From NCBI GenBank assembly GCA_015492875.1, contig WGEI01000142.1:1-9382 (forward strand): a stretch of 9,382 nucleotides of DNA, written 5' to 3'. This DNA comes from Anaerolineae bacterium (lineage in GTDB: Bacteria; Chloroflexota; Anaerolineae; Aggregatilineales; Phototrophicaceae). The translations under genes were made by a program, and so were the position numbers. Shown here piece by piece: positions 1-6,029 of the stretch. Under the pieces are notes generated by a model. That model did not search any database and had not been told where the DNA came from. It saw only the letters and a list, made by a program, of their open reading frames with translations. Each line of letters starts with the position of its first letter. The first letter of the stretch is position 1.

Positions 1-376
1 CAACTGAGGCAATAATCAAGCCGCCAAAGAAGGCGAAAATATAGGTCGGCTGATTTTCCAGCAAATTGCTGAGCAACCGCGAAAGGCTGAAAACTGCGGC
101 GAGGATACCCGCACCAAGCGCCACCAAAAAGCGCCACGGCACATATTCCAGAGTTTCCTTGATTTTGAAACCCAATAGCAATTTAATCACATGGGCATCA
201 AACGATTTAATGGCGTTGATGAGGGTTTCATATACACCCAAAATGAACGCCATTGTGCCGCCGGAAACGCCAGGGACAATATCCGCAGACCCCATAGCGA
301 AGCCCGTAAAGAAGAGACGAGCATAATGTAGGGGTTTAGTTGGCCATGCGAGATGGTCCTTATTATTCTCTGTCAT
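1..376 (-). CDS. DUF368 family membrane protein (putative polyprenyl-phosphate transporter), 5' part only
   Basis: The first 125 codons are present; the gene continues beyond the left edge. The ATG at 376-374 is preceded by GGAG (387-384) at a 7-nt spacing. After a short polar N-terminus comes the family's hallmark stretch, with FTGFAMGSADIVPGVSGGT at about residues 23-41. It continues as a hydrophobic helix (FILGVYETLINAI) and then the typical W-R-F-L-V-A-L-G-A-G-I segment with ENQPTYIFAFFGGLI near the break. DUF368 proteins are multi-pass inner-membrane proteins; members in other bacteria have been shown to return undecaprenyl phosphate across the membrane for reuse in wall and glycan synthesis (PopT type). 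Function here is by family only. It is transcribed divergently from the asparaginase gene and has its own promoter. The family call is firm; the transport role is inference. Confidence 0.9.
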   Translation of the reverse strand, partial: MTENNKDHLAWPTKPLHYARLFFTGFAMGSADIVPGVSGGTMAFILGVYETLINAIKSFDAHVIKLLLGFKIKETLEYVPWRFLVALGAGILAAVFSLSRLLSNLLENQPTYIFAFFGGLIIASV

Positions 377-412
377 ATAGCTACTCCGAATTCAAGGGTG
401 TGAATTTGTGCA

Positions 413-441
413 ATAATGCCCGATAACATAGTAACCGTCAA
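413..441 (-). promoter_or_regulatory. Sigma70-type promoter for the DUF368 gene
   Basis: On the minus strand TTGACG (441-436) is followed after exactly 17 bp by CATTAT (418-413). The first box matches the -35 consensus at 5 of 6 positions and the second matches the -10 at 4 of 6. The predicted transcript start near 406 leaves a leader of about 30 nt containing the GGAG ribosome binding site of the DUF368 gene. Confidence 0.55.
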
Positions 442-447
442 TACTAG

Positions 448-472
448 CCGCTGGTAGACTCGAGAGCAGCGG
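448..472. repeat. Inverted repeat next to the asparaginase -10 box
   Basis: CCGCTG (448-453) and CAGCGG (467-472) form a perfect 6-bp inverted repeat around 13 bp. It fills the spacer just upstream of TATAAT and ends 1 bp before it. Such placement is typical of a repressor or activator site, but the arms are short and chance is possible. Confidence 0.3.
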
Positions 473-479
473 TTATAAT
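451..479 (+). promoter_or_regulatory. Promoter for the asparaginase-hydrolase operon
   Basis: A perfect TATAAT lies at 474-479. The -35 region 17 bp upstream (about 451-456) is poor, which suggests either dependence on an activator or a weak promoter. A transcript starting near 486 would make the TTG at 491 an unlikely start codon. Confidence 0.45.
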
Positions 480-520
480 GTTCTAGCCATTTGGAGAACA
501 TGGTTGAAGAGAGCGATAAC

Positions 521-1429
521 ATGAGAAAACCGTCTATTATTGTGCATGGTGGTGCTGGTACATGGCCAGATAAAGATGATGTGGAAGCCGCCGCTGGAGC
601 AAAACGGGCGGCAGAGATTGGCTGGTCTATTTTACAAGCGGGTGGCTCAGCACTTGACGCTGTAGAAAAAGCGACAAACTACCTAGAAGACCATCCGCTA
701 TATGATGCGGGGCGCGGTAGTTTCTTGAATGAGCTGGGTGAAGTAGAGATGGACGCCCTGATAACGGATGGCACAACGCTCAATTTTGGTGCGGTGGCGG
801 CGGTCAAACACGTTCAGCATCCTATTTCGTTGGCGCGGCTGGTGATGACTGAGACAGAATACGCCTTCTTTGCGGGGGAGGGGGCGGACATGCTAGCGCA
901 GAAATTGGGCATGCCTGTTGTACCCAATATCGCCTTTGTGACCGAGCAAATGTACAAGGAATTCATCGAACGCACGGGCGGGCATATTCATATTCCATCG
1001 CTGGGCACAGTTGGCGCGGTGGCCATAGATAGCGAAGGGCATATGGCATCTGCAACATCAACTGGTGGGCGGCGCGATAAGCCCAAAGGCCGTGTTGGTG
1101 ACACGCCCATTTTTGGCGCAGGTGGTTATGCCGATGATCGCTATGGGGCAGCTAGTGCTACAGGGATTGGCGAACATGCGATGCGGACATTATTATGCCG
1201 CTATGTCATTGACCGCATTGCAGAAGGGGCAACAGCACAAGAGGCGGCCACTCAAGCCGCGTATTATGTCGATGGTTTTTTCAATCCTTCTAATCTTGGC
1301 ATCATTATTGTTGATAAATATGGCAATCTGGGCGCCATGCACACCACGCCTAAAATGCCAATCGGCTGGATAGACGAAGATGGCATAGCTCATGGCAGTA
1401 TGGGCGGCAGTATTCATGGTCTGGAATAG
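521..1429 (+). CDS. Isoaspartyl peptidase / plant-type L-asparaginase (Ntn hydrolase)
   Basis: This is a 302-residue precursor of the asparaginase-2 family, about the usual length. Members hydrolyse L-asparagine and isoaspartyl dipeptides in the cytoplasm, recycling damaged peptides. The N-terminal IIVHGGAG (residues 6-13) is the family signature. The self-cleavage and nucleophile site is the Thr of LGTVGAVA at residue 163 (codon 1007-1009), followed by ATSTGG. RVGDTPIFGAGGYAD at 191-205 holds the Arg and Asp that bind the substrate carboxylate and amine, so all key residues are present. The enzyme should mature into alpha and beta chains cut before Thr163. I chose ATG 521 because it follows GAAGAGAG at 7 nt and begins directly at the conserved MRKPSIIVHGG. 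ATG 500 (GGAG only 3 nt away) would add seven residues. It is first in a two-gene unit with the hydrolase, whose ribosome binding site overlaps this stop. Confidence 0.93.
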   Translation: MRKPSIIVHGGAGTWPDKDDVEAAAGAKRAAEIGWSILQAGGSALDAVEKATNYLEDHPLYDAGRGSFLNELGEVEMDALITDGTTLNFGAVAAVKHVQHPISLARLVMTETEYAFFAGEGADMLAQKLGMPVVPNIAFVTEQMYKEFIERTGGHIHIPSLGTVGAVAIDSEGHMASATSTGGRRDKPKGRVGDTPIFGAGGYADDRYGAASATGIGEHAMRTLLCRYVIDRIAEGATAQEAATQAAYYVDGFFNPSNLGIIIVDKYGNLGAMHTTPKMPIGWIDEDGIAHGSMGGSIHGLE

Positions 1430-1440
1430 GAGTGTTTAGG

Positions 1441-2208
1441 ATGCCTTATTGTGAAACGTGCAACGGGAAAATATGGTTTGCAGACCACCGAGACCCAGTA
1501 GCACATACGCCCACATTGATATTGCTTCATGGTGCAGGGGCGACGCATCTTGATTGGCCAGCAGAACTGCGGCGTTTGCCAGAAAGTAACATCATAGCGC
1601 CTGACCTGCCCGGGCACGGTAAAAGCGCAGGTAATGGCAGGCAAAGCGTGGGGGCATATGCCTCAGATATGATTGCATTCATGGATGCGCTCAATATCGA
1701 TAAAGCGATTATTGCTGGCCATAGTATGGGCGGTGCTATCGCACAAATGATGGCGTTGAACTATGCGCATCGGGTACAGGGGCTTATTTTAGTCTGCACA
1801 GGGGCGTATTTGAATGTCAATCCTGCTATCTTGGAGGGTTTACAAAATGCGCCAGAAGAAACAGCGAAGATGATTATCAAATGGGCATGGGCGAAAGATG
1901 CGCCAGAGCAAATCAAACGCCTAAGCTTAAAACGGCTATTGGAAACCCCAGCCGAAGTTACGCTAGGTGACTATAAGGCTTGTAGTCAATTTGATTTGCG
2001 CAAAGACCTATCGCGTATACAAGCGCCGACGCTCGTCATTGGTGGAGAAGCGGATAAAATGACCCCAATCGCATTAAGCGAAGCGCTAGCCACCAATCTC
2101 CCCAACGCAAAACTAGAGCGCTTTCCTAACGGCGGCCATATGCTCATCTTAGAGCAGCCCAAAGCAGTGACAGCTGTGGTACAAAATTGGTTAACGATGA
2201 CATTTTAA
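1441..2208 (+). CDS. Alpha/beta hydrolase
   Basis: This 255-residue alpha/beta-hydrolase-fold enzyme is complete. The oxyanion-hole motif LLHGAGA is at residues 28-34, and the nucleophile elbow GHSMGG places the catalytic Ser at 95. The acid is probably Asp205 in GGEADKMTP, and the His is 233 in NGGHM. The substrate cannot be told from sequence; relatives act as esterases, lactonases or C-C hydrolases. ATG 1441 is chosen over the in-frame GTG 1432 because AGGAG (1428-1432) sits 8 nt upstream of it. That ribosome binding site includes the last two bases of the asparaginase stop codon, pointing to translational coupling. No signal peptide is visible, so it is likely cytoplasmic. The N-terminus has a CETC pair (residues 4-7) whose meaning is unclear. 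Confidence 0.9.
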   Translation: MPYCETCNGKIWFADHRDPVAHTPTLILLHGAGATHLDWPAELRRLPESNIIAPDLPGHGKSAGNGRQSVGAYASDMIAFMDALNIDKAIIAGHSMGGAIAQMMALNYAHRVQGLILVCTGAYLNVNPAILEGLQNAPEETAKMIIKWAWAKDAPEQIKRLSLKRLLETPAEVTLGDYKACSQFDLRKDLSRIQAPTLVIGGEADKMTPIALSEALATNLPNAKLERFPNGGHMLILEQPKAVTAVVQNWLTMTF

Positions 2209-2223
2209 GGGGCATATTGATAA

Positions 2224-2250
2224 TTGCAGTAGGTGATTATTCCCTATAGT
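2224..2250 (+). promoter_or_regulatory. Possible promoter for the sulfurtransferase-sufE unit
   Basis: TTGCAG (2224-2229) and TATAGT (2245-2250) are separated by 15 bp, shorter than ideal. They lie in the 84-bp gap before the sulfurtransferase, the only gap here large enough for a promoter. No convincing terminator follows the hydrolase gene, so read-through from upstream is also possible. Confidence 0.3.
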
Positions 2251-2292
2251 ATGGGGGATGATCGCATCTATTCTAAAAGGAGATTAGTCCTT

Positions 2293-3156
2293 ATGAGCGA
2301 TATAGCAAACCGTGGCTACACAACACCAGACGTGCTCGTGAGTACAGATTGGGTTGCCAAACATCTCAATGACCCAAATGTCCGTATCATTGAATCGAAT
2401 GAAGACCCGCTACTCTACCCTTCTGGGCATATTCCCGGAGCAGTACAGGTAGATTGGACAACCGACCTCAATGACCCAGTGCGCCGTGATTATATCGACA
2501 GCGAAGGATTTGCTGCACTTGCCTCGCGGATTAGCATCACGCCTGAAACGACAGTCGTTTTCTATGGTGATAAAAATAATTGGTGGGCTTGCTATGCCTT
2601 TTGGGTATTCCAACTCTTTGGCCATACAAATGCCAAAGTGATGGATGGCGGGCGGTTGAAGTGGGAAAAAGAAGGGCGTGAGATGACGCGCGATGTACCA
2701 CAGTACCCACTCACCCAATATCCCGTACCACAGCGTGACGATAGCGTCATTCGTGCTTTCCGCAAAGAGGTTCTCAAACATATCGAAAACGGCGGACAGC
2801 TCGTTGATGTACGCAGCCCAGCGGAATATACTGGCGAATTATTGCACATGGCAAATTACCCGCAAGAAGGGGCGTTGCGTGGCGGTCATATTCCCAATGC
2901 GAGAAATATCCCGTGGAGTCAAGCTGCCAACCCGGAAGATGGCACATTCAAAAGTGCGGATGAATTGCGCGCCATTTACTTAAAGGAACAAGGCCTCAAT
3001 CCCGAAGCAGAAACCATTACCTATTGCCGTATTGGCGAGCGCAGCAGCCACACATGGTTCGTATTGCGATATCTATTGGGCTTCAAGAATGTGCGCAACT
3101 ATGATGGTTCGTGGACGGAATGGGGCAATTTAGTTAACGTCCCCATTGAGAAATAG
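2293..3156 (+). CDS. Thiosulfate sulfurtransferase (two-domain rhodanese)
   Basis: This 287-residue protein has two tandem rhodanese domains, the usual length for the family. It moves sulfane sulfur from a donor such as thiosulfate to a thiol acceptor through a cysteine persulfide. The N-terminal domain (about 12-125) includes SGHIPGAVQVDW and ends YGDKNNWWACYAFW; its active-site position lacks the catalytic Cys, as normal for the inactive domain. The C-terminal domain (about 150-285) has LVDVRSPAEY, GGHIPNARNIPW and the active loop CRIGERSSHTWFVL with the catalytic Cys at 245. That loop and the DGSWTEWGNL ending resemble the CysA2/SseA type of thiosulfate sulfurtransferase. ATG 2293 follows AAAAGGAGA (2275-2283); an in-frame upstream GTG at 2233 would add a non-conserved extension. 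The sufE-like gene begins 2 bp after the stop, so the two are almost certainly cotranscribed. Confidence 0.93.
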   Translation: MSDIANRGYTTPDVLVSTDWVAKHLNDPNVRIIESNEDPLLYPSGHIPGAVQVDWTTDLNDPVRRDYIDSEGFAALASRISITPETTVVFYGDKNNWWACYAFWVFQLFGHTNAKVMDGGRLKWEKEGREMTRDVPQYPLTQYPVPQRDDSVIRAFRKEVLKHIENGGQLVDVRSPAEYTGELLHMANYPQEGALRGGHIPNARNIPWSQAANPEDGTFKSADELRAIYLKEQGLNPEAETITYCRIGERSSHTWFVLRYLLGFKNVRNYDGSWTEWGNLVNVPIEK

Positions 3157-3158
3157 GC

Positions 3159-3602
3159 ATGAGTGAATACCCACCCAAGTTAGCTGAAGTGTTGGAAGAT
3201 TTTTCTTTCATTACTGGTCGGGATGAGCGTGTGGCATTTCTGATAGAAATCGCTGACCGCTTTCCCGCCGTGAAAGTGACGCCGAACATTGCCAAGCCGC
3301 CTTATGACGAAGCGCATCATGTTCAATATTGTGAATCGGATGCTTATGTTTGGGCGTTGGAGCGGGAAGATGGCACATTGGATTTTCGATTCGATGTGCT
3401 CAATCCGCAGGGGCTTTCAGCAAAGGCCATGTGCGTCATTCTTGGGGAAACCCTCAGTGGCGAGCCATTGGGGCAAATTGCCGCTGTCCCCAAGGAGATT
3501 GTGCATCAAATCTTTGGACGAGAGATTGCTATGGGAAAAGGGCAAGGCCTGATGGGCATCGTCCACATGGTGACGCACGAGGCGAAAAAGCGATTGACCT
3601 AA
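3159..3602 (+). CDS. sufE: SufE family sulfur acceptor protein
   Basis: The protein has 147 residues, close to the size of SufE. SufE takes persulfide sulfur from the cysteine desulfurase SufS onto one conserved Cys and passes it to the Fe-S scaffold SufBCD. Here the acceptor is Cys58 in HHVQYCESDAYVW, the equivalent of the family's C-x-S-x-x-W region. The following segments, FRFDVLNPQGLSAKAMCVIL and the C-terminal GKGQGLMGIVHMVTHEAKK, fit the fold's later strands and the SR(S/G)xGL-type helix. No sufS, sufB or iscS is in view; the partner is instead a rhodanese 2 bp upstream. A sulfurtransferase followed by a SufE-like gene is, to my recollection, also seen in mycobacteria (sseA-Rv3284). The start is ATG 3159 with only weak purines (GAGAAATAGG) before it, suggesting coupling to upstream translation. 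The family call is good; the physiological donor is unknown. Confidence 0.85.
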   Translation: MSEYPPKLAEVLEDFSFITGRDERVAFLIEIADRFPAVKVTPNIAKPPYDEAHHVQYCESDAYVWALEREDGTLDFRFDVLNPQGLSAKAMCVILGETLSGEPLGQIAAVPKEIVHQIFGREIAMGKGQGLMGIVHMVTHEAKKRLT

Positions 3603-3635
3603 AACAATAGGGGCGGATAGCAACGCCCCTGTTTT
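3601..3635. terminator. Bidirectional intrinsic terminator between sufE and the zinc-ribbon gene
   Basis: AGGGGCG (3609-3615) pairs perfectly with CGCCCCT (3624-3630) around an 8-nt loop. TTTT follows on the plus strand (3632-3635) and AAAA precedes (3601-3604), giving a T-run on the minus strand too. It begins on the sufE stop codon and touches the last codon of the convergent gene, so it can end both transcripts. Confidence 0.85.
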
Positions 3636-3828
3636 ATAACTCGCTACAATCCCATACGAAGCCACAACGGGGGCAACGCACTTTACAGGCGTGGCGATAA
3701 GTTTTGGCGTTGCAGGCTGGGCAGACTGTTGACAGGGTATAATTGGGTAAAGGCGCGAGGGGGAGCTTGCGGCTATAGCGTGGCTGCCTAGCCTTGCTTT
3801 TTGCTGGCAGGGTTGTTTTTTTGCCCAT
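3634..3828 (-). CDS. Small zinc-ribbon protein
   Basis: This is a 64-residue protein of unknown function. The first 25 residues are basic and rich in Lys, Arg and Pro. The rest carries CPAC (Cys36, Cys39) and RCPRC (Cys52, Cys55), a classic four-cysteine zinc ribbon with one short connecting hairpin, plus extra Cys48 and Cys61 and an ending WDCSEL. Zinc ribbons of this size bind nucleic acid or protein; no partner can be named. It is not ribosomal protein L32, L33 or L36 by motif. ATG 3828 is chosen because GGAGG (3838-3834) sits 5 nt upstream and a TATAAT lies 21 nt upstream. Longer in-frame starts would run over that ribosome binding site and promoter. It lies directly downstream of tRNA-Cys on the same strand. 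Confidence 0.75.
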   Translation of the reverse strand: MGKKTTLPAKSKARQPRYSRKLPLAPLPNYTLSTVCPACNAKTYRHACKVRCPRCGFVWDCSEL

Positions 3829-3849
3829 GCTATCCTCCATACTCGCCCC

Positions 3850-3855
3850 ATTATA
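3850..3855 (-). promoter_or_regulatory. -10 box of the zinc-ribbon gene
   Basis: On the minus strand a perfect TATAAT (3855-3850) sits 21 nt before the ATG, with GGAGG in between. The predicted leader is only about 15 nt. No good -35 is visible because the preceding bases form the tRNA-Cys terminator hairpin. Expression may therefore rest on the -10 alone or on read-through from the tRNA. Confidence 0.45.
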
Positions 3856-3859
3856 ACGC

Positions 3860-3893
3860 AAAAGCGGACACCCCATTTTGAGCATCCGCTTTT
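3860..3893 (-). terminator. Terminator of tRNA-Cys
   Basis: Read on the minus strand, AAAAGCGGA (3893-3885) and TCCGCTTTT (3868-3860) form a perfect 9-bp stem with a 16-nt loop, starting 2 nt after the tRNA. The downstream TTTT is part of the stem, giving a weak but usable intrinsic terminator. Confidence 0.6.
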
Positions 3894-3895
3894 AG

Positions 3896-3966
<71 letters not shown>

Positions 3967-3978
3967 ATGACATCAAGG

Positions 3979-4007
3979 ATTATAGCGGTAGCCATAGGCG
4001 CTGGCAA
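3979..4007 (-). promoter_or_regulatory. Promoter of tRNA-Cys
   Basis: On the minus strand TTGCCA (4007-4002), a 17-bp spacer and a perfect TATAAT (3984-3979) form a strong sigma70-type promoter. The predicted transcript start near 3972 leaves a leader of only about six bases before the tRNA. Confidence 0.75.
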
Positions 4008-4040
4008 GGCTCAAACAGGCCATTTCGCCTTATATCACAC

Positions 4041-4069
4041 TTGCGACGATAGTACAAAATCGAGACAAT
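4041..4069 (+). promoter_or_regulatory. Possible promoter of the glycan operon
   Basis: TTGCGA (4041-4046), a 17-bp spacer and GACAAT (4064-4069) give a moderate match, 35 bp upstream of the first operon gene at 4104. It is the best candidate in this divergent gap, but the -10 is only a partial match. Confidence 0.3.
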
Positions 4070-4091
4070 TAACACCATAGACACTTAACAC
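4069..4091 (+). repeat. Short direct repeat TTAACAC
   Basis: TTAACAC occurs at 4069-4075 and again at 4085-4091, 16 bp start to start, between the candidate promoter and the start codon at 4104. It could be a regulator site but is short and may be chance. Confidence 0.2.
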
Positions 4092-4103
4092 AACGGATTA
4101 CTT

Positions 4104-4898
4104 ATGTCAGAAGATGAACTGAAGCCCATAGCAGACGAAGAGCCACCAACAGAAGACGAACCCCAAAACCCGGATCCGGATGATGAAGAAGATATGGTCA
4201 AGCTGCTAGCTGGGGATTTAGATATTGAGGCGGCGCTGGCGGCAGTTTCTGAGTTAAGCAGTATTGCAGAGGAAGCGGATAGCGAGCCAGAAGACCGAGC
4301 GATTACACCTGTAGAGGTGGCATTGACGGAAGAGCCTGTCATGGGGGAATCGTTCCCGATGCCCGAATTGGTCACATTGACGCGCGGGCAGGCGGCATCT
4401 GTTGTGCCGGGGTTGGTGCTCGCCCTCACGGGTATCTGGCTCACACTCAATCTCACCAGCGGAGATAGTTCATTAACGCCCATTGTCACCATCGGGCTAC
4501 TATCCGGTGGCATAGGCTTATCGCTTTTGAGTTACTGGCAAACAAGCGCGGGCTGGTCAAGGGGGAGTTTCTTCACAGGACTGGTACTGCTGTTGCTGGG
4601 GGCAAGTGGTGTCTTTTTGTTACAAGAAGGCGCAACCGCCGCAACAGGCTGGCCGCTTATATTTGTCATCATTGGCATAGCGTTCTGGGCGACGGCATTT
4701 TTCACACAGCCTAAAGAAGATGGTTTATTCCGTATTGGCCTCTTGGCGCTCGTTATGGGGGTCGTGGGGTATCTTGGCACTGGTGGCATTTTGCCCGCAG
4801 AGATAGTCAAACTCATCGGCAATCTGTGGCCAATCGTATTGGGGATGACTGCCGTTATCTTCATTTTACCGTGGCTATTCAAACGCAAGGGGCAATAA
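4104..4898 (+). CDS. Membrane protein with acidic N-terminal tail, function unknown
   Basis: I do not recognise this 264-residue protein. Residues 1-95 are hydrophilic and very acidic (runs of D, E and P), with a possible short helix near 31-57. Residues 97-258 hold about six hydrophobic segments (roughly 97-117, 125-145, 154-174, 182-201, 208-229, 238-258) in compact two-helix units, ending FKRKGQ, a positive tail likely on the inside. The helix units, with a WPI/WPL motif opening two of them (WPLIFVII and WPIVLGM), resemble the LiaI/LiaF-like transmembrane modules seen in envelope-stress proteins, but this likeness is weak. No enzyme motif is seen. The ATG at 4104 lacks a clear Shine-Dalgarno sequence. 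The GT4 gene starts 3 bp after the stop, and its ribosome binding site lies inside this gene's last codons. This implies cotranscription and a possible role in envelope glycan work. Confidence 0.75.
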   Translation: MSEDELKPIADEEPPTEDEPQNPDPDDEEDMVKLLAGDLDIEAALAAVSELSSIAEEADSEPEDRAITPVEVALTEEPVMGESFPMPELVTLTRGQAASVVPGLVLALTGIWLTLNLTSGDSSLTPIVTIGLLSGGIGLSLLSYWQTSAGWSRGSFFTGLVLLLLGASGVFLLQEGATAATGWPLIFVIIGIAFWATAFFTQPKEDGLFRIGLLALVMGVVGYLGTGGILPAEIVKLIGNLWPIVLGMTAVIFILPWLFKRKGQ

Positions 4899-4901
4899 AC
4901 T

Positions 4902-5990
4902 GTGCGCATCGCTATTGATGCCAGCCGCACCACAGTTAAGCGCGTTACGGGCACAGAGCACTATGCCAGACAGCTTATCAAGGCGCTGATTGCGCATAAT
5001 GAGCAATTAAGCTCCCCTCATCAACTGACGCTTTATTTTCGAGACGCACCAGACGAAGAGCTATTTCCCAAAAGCAGCCATGTGCAAGAAGTTGTTATTC
5101 CCATGCGGCGGATGTGGACACATATCCGCTTGGCTGCGGCTATCTGGCAAACGCGCCCAGATATTACATTTGTACCAGCGCATACACTGCCCTTTTTCTT
5201 CCCCGGCAAAGCGGCGGTAACAGTGCACGACTTAGGCTATAAATACTTCCCACAAGCCCATACCCGCAAACAGCGCCTCTATCTAGACGCAACAACCGCT
5301 TATAGTGCCCGTCGAGCGCGTATTGTTTTTGCTGATAGCATCGCCACGGCGAAGGATTTGCAGAAGCACTATGGCATCAGCAGGGAAAAAATCCATGTAG
5401 TTTACCCCGGTGTAGCAACGCCAACTGTCAATGATTTTGAGGTAGTGAAAAAGCGCTATAAGTTACCAGAGCGCTATTTTCTCTTCATTGGTACGCTACA
5501 ACCACGAAAAAACATCCAGCGCCTCGTACAAGCTTATCGGCTATGGCAACAAAACACTTCAGCAGCGGATATAGGGTTGGTCTTAGCGGGCGGCAAAGGT
5601 TGGTTATATGACGAGCAATGGGTAGGAGGCATGCCCAACGTCCATTTAATTGGCTATGTAGATGAAGCGGATAAAGGGGCGTTATATCAAAACGCTGTGG
5701 CACTGGTATTCCCCAGCCTATATGAAGGCTTTGGGTTTCCCGTAGTAGAAGCCATGCACTGCGGCACGCCCGTTTTAGCGAGCAAGACATCGAGCTTACC
5801 AGAGCTTGTTGGAGAAGCGGGGCTACTGGTAAATCCGTTAGATATACAGGATATTGCTGAAAACATGGCGCGTTTGACCAGTGATGCAGCCCTGCGGCAA
5901 AGCTTGCAGCAAAAAGGATACGGGCAAGCCCAGCGATTTACATGGGCGCGAGCAGCACAAGCAGTTTTTCAGGCGTTTGGGCAGGCTTAG
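4902..5990 (+). CDS. Glycosyltransferase family 4 (GT-B fold)
   Basis: This 362-residue retaining glycosyltransferase is of the family-4 type. The N-terminal acceptor domain (about 1-170) opens MRIAIDASR and contains TVHDLGYKYFP. The C-terminal nucleotide-sugar domain (about 185-360) opens FIGTLQPRKNIQRLV. It has LVLAGGKGWLYDE and the E-x7-E signature EGFGFPVVEA with Glu275 and Glu283, followed by GTPVLASKTSSLPELVGEAG. All catalytic-site motifs are present. Family members transfer hexoses, often mannose, from NDP- or GDP-sugars to surface glycans; donor and acceptor cannot be read from sequence. The start is GTG 4902, supported by AAGGGG (4887-4892) 9 nt upstream. No signal peptide or helix is seen, so it is cytoplasmic or peripheral. 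The stop codon lies inside a 32-bp palindrome preceding the fused glycosyltransferase gene. Confidence 0.93.
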   Translation: MRIAIDASRTTVKRVTGTEHYARQLIKALIAHNEQLSSPHQLTLYFRDAPDEELFPKSSHVQEVVIPMRRMWTHIRLAAAIWQTRPDITFVPAHTLPFFFPGKAAVTVHDLGYKYFPQAHTRKQRLYLDATTAYSARRARIVFADSIATAKDLQKHYGISREKIHVVYPGVATPTVNDFEVVKKRYKLPERYFLFIGTLQPRKNIQRLVQAYRLWQQNTSAADIGLVLAGGKGWLYDEQWVGGMPNVHLIGYVDEADKGALYQNAVALVFPSLYEGFGFPVVEAMHCGTPVLASKTSSLPELVGEAGLLVNPLDIQDIAENMARLTSDAALRQSLQQKGYGQAQRFTWARAAQAVFQAFGQA

Positions 5991-6012
5991 ACCTGTACAA
6001 GTGTAAGCCTGC
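5981..6012. promoter_or_regulatory. 32-bp near-perfect palindrome (operator or RNA hairpin)
   Basis: The arms GCAGGCTTA (5981-5989) and TAAGCCTGC (6004-6012) are perfectly complementary. The centre TGTACA (5994-5999) is itself palindromic on the same axis, and two more base pairs (5991-5992 with 6001-6002) also match. Only 5990/6003 and 5993/6000 fail, so 14 of 16 pairs fit. It contains the TAG stop of the GT4 gene. No T-run follows on either strand, so it is not a standard terminator. It may be a dimeric regulator site or an mRNA structure separating the two glycosyltransferase genes. Confidence 0.6.
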
Positions 6013-6022
6013 ATAGCACAAT
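5994..6022 (+). promoter_or_regulatory. Possible internal promoter before the fused glycosyltransferase
   Basis: TGTACA (5994-5999), 17 bp and CACAAT (6017-6022) each match the consensus at 4 of 6 positions. A start about 7 bases on would fall at 6029-6030, on the ATG itself, giving a leaderless message. This would explain the missing ribosome binding site and would put the palindrome over the -35. It is weak by sequence alone. Confidence 0.25.
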
Positions 6023-6029
6023 ACCGCGC

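Noticed and set aside
66..326. Plus-strand open frame of 86 codons near the left edge
   Set aside because: It is the antisense shadow of the DUF368 gene, whose minus-strand translation has clear family motifs.
491..520. Upstream starts for the asparaginase (TTG 491, ATG 500)
   Set aside because: TTG 491 would lie almost at the predicted transcript start, and ATG 500 has GGAG only 3 nt away. ATG 521 has better spacing and begins at the conserved region. ATG 500 is not fully excluded.
2410..2781. Open frame of 123 codons antisense to the sulfurtransferase
   Set aside because: The opposite strand encodes an unmistakable rhodanese; the antisense translation shows no motif or ribosome binding site.
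4085..4513. Serine-rich open frame antisense to the acidic membrane protein
   Set aside because: The serine-rich composition is what the reverse of acidic codons produces. The forward frame continues through membrane helices and fits the operon.
5981..6012. Reading the palindrome as an intrinsic terminator after the GT4 gene
   Set aside because: No T-run follows the second arm on either strand, and the next gene continues in the same direction 17 bp later.
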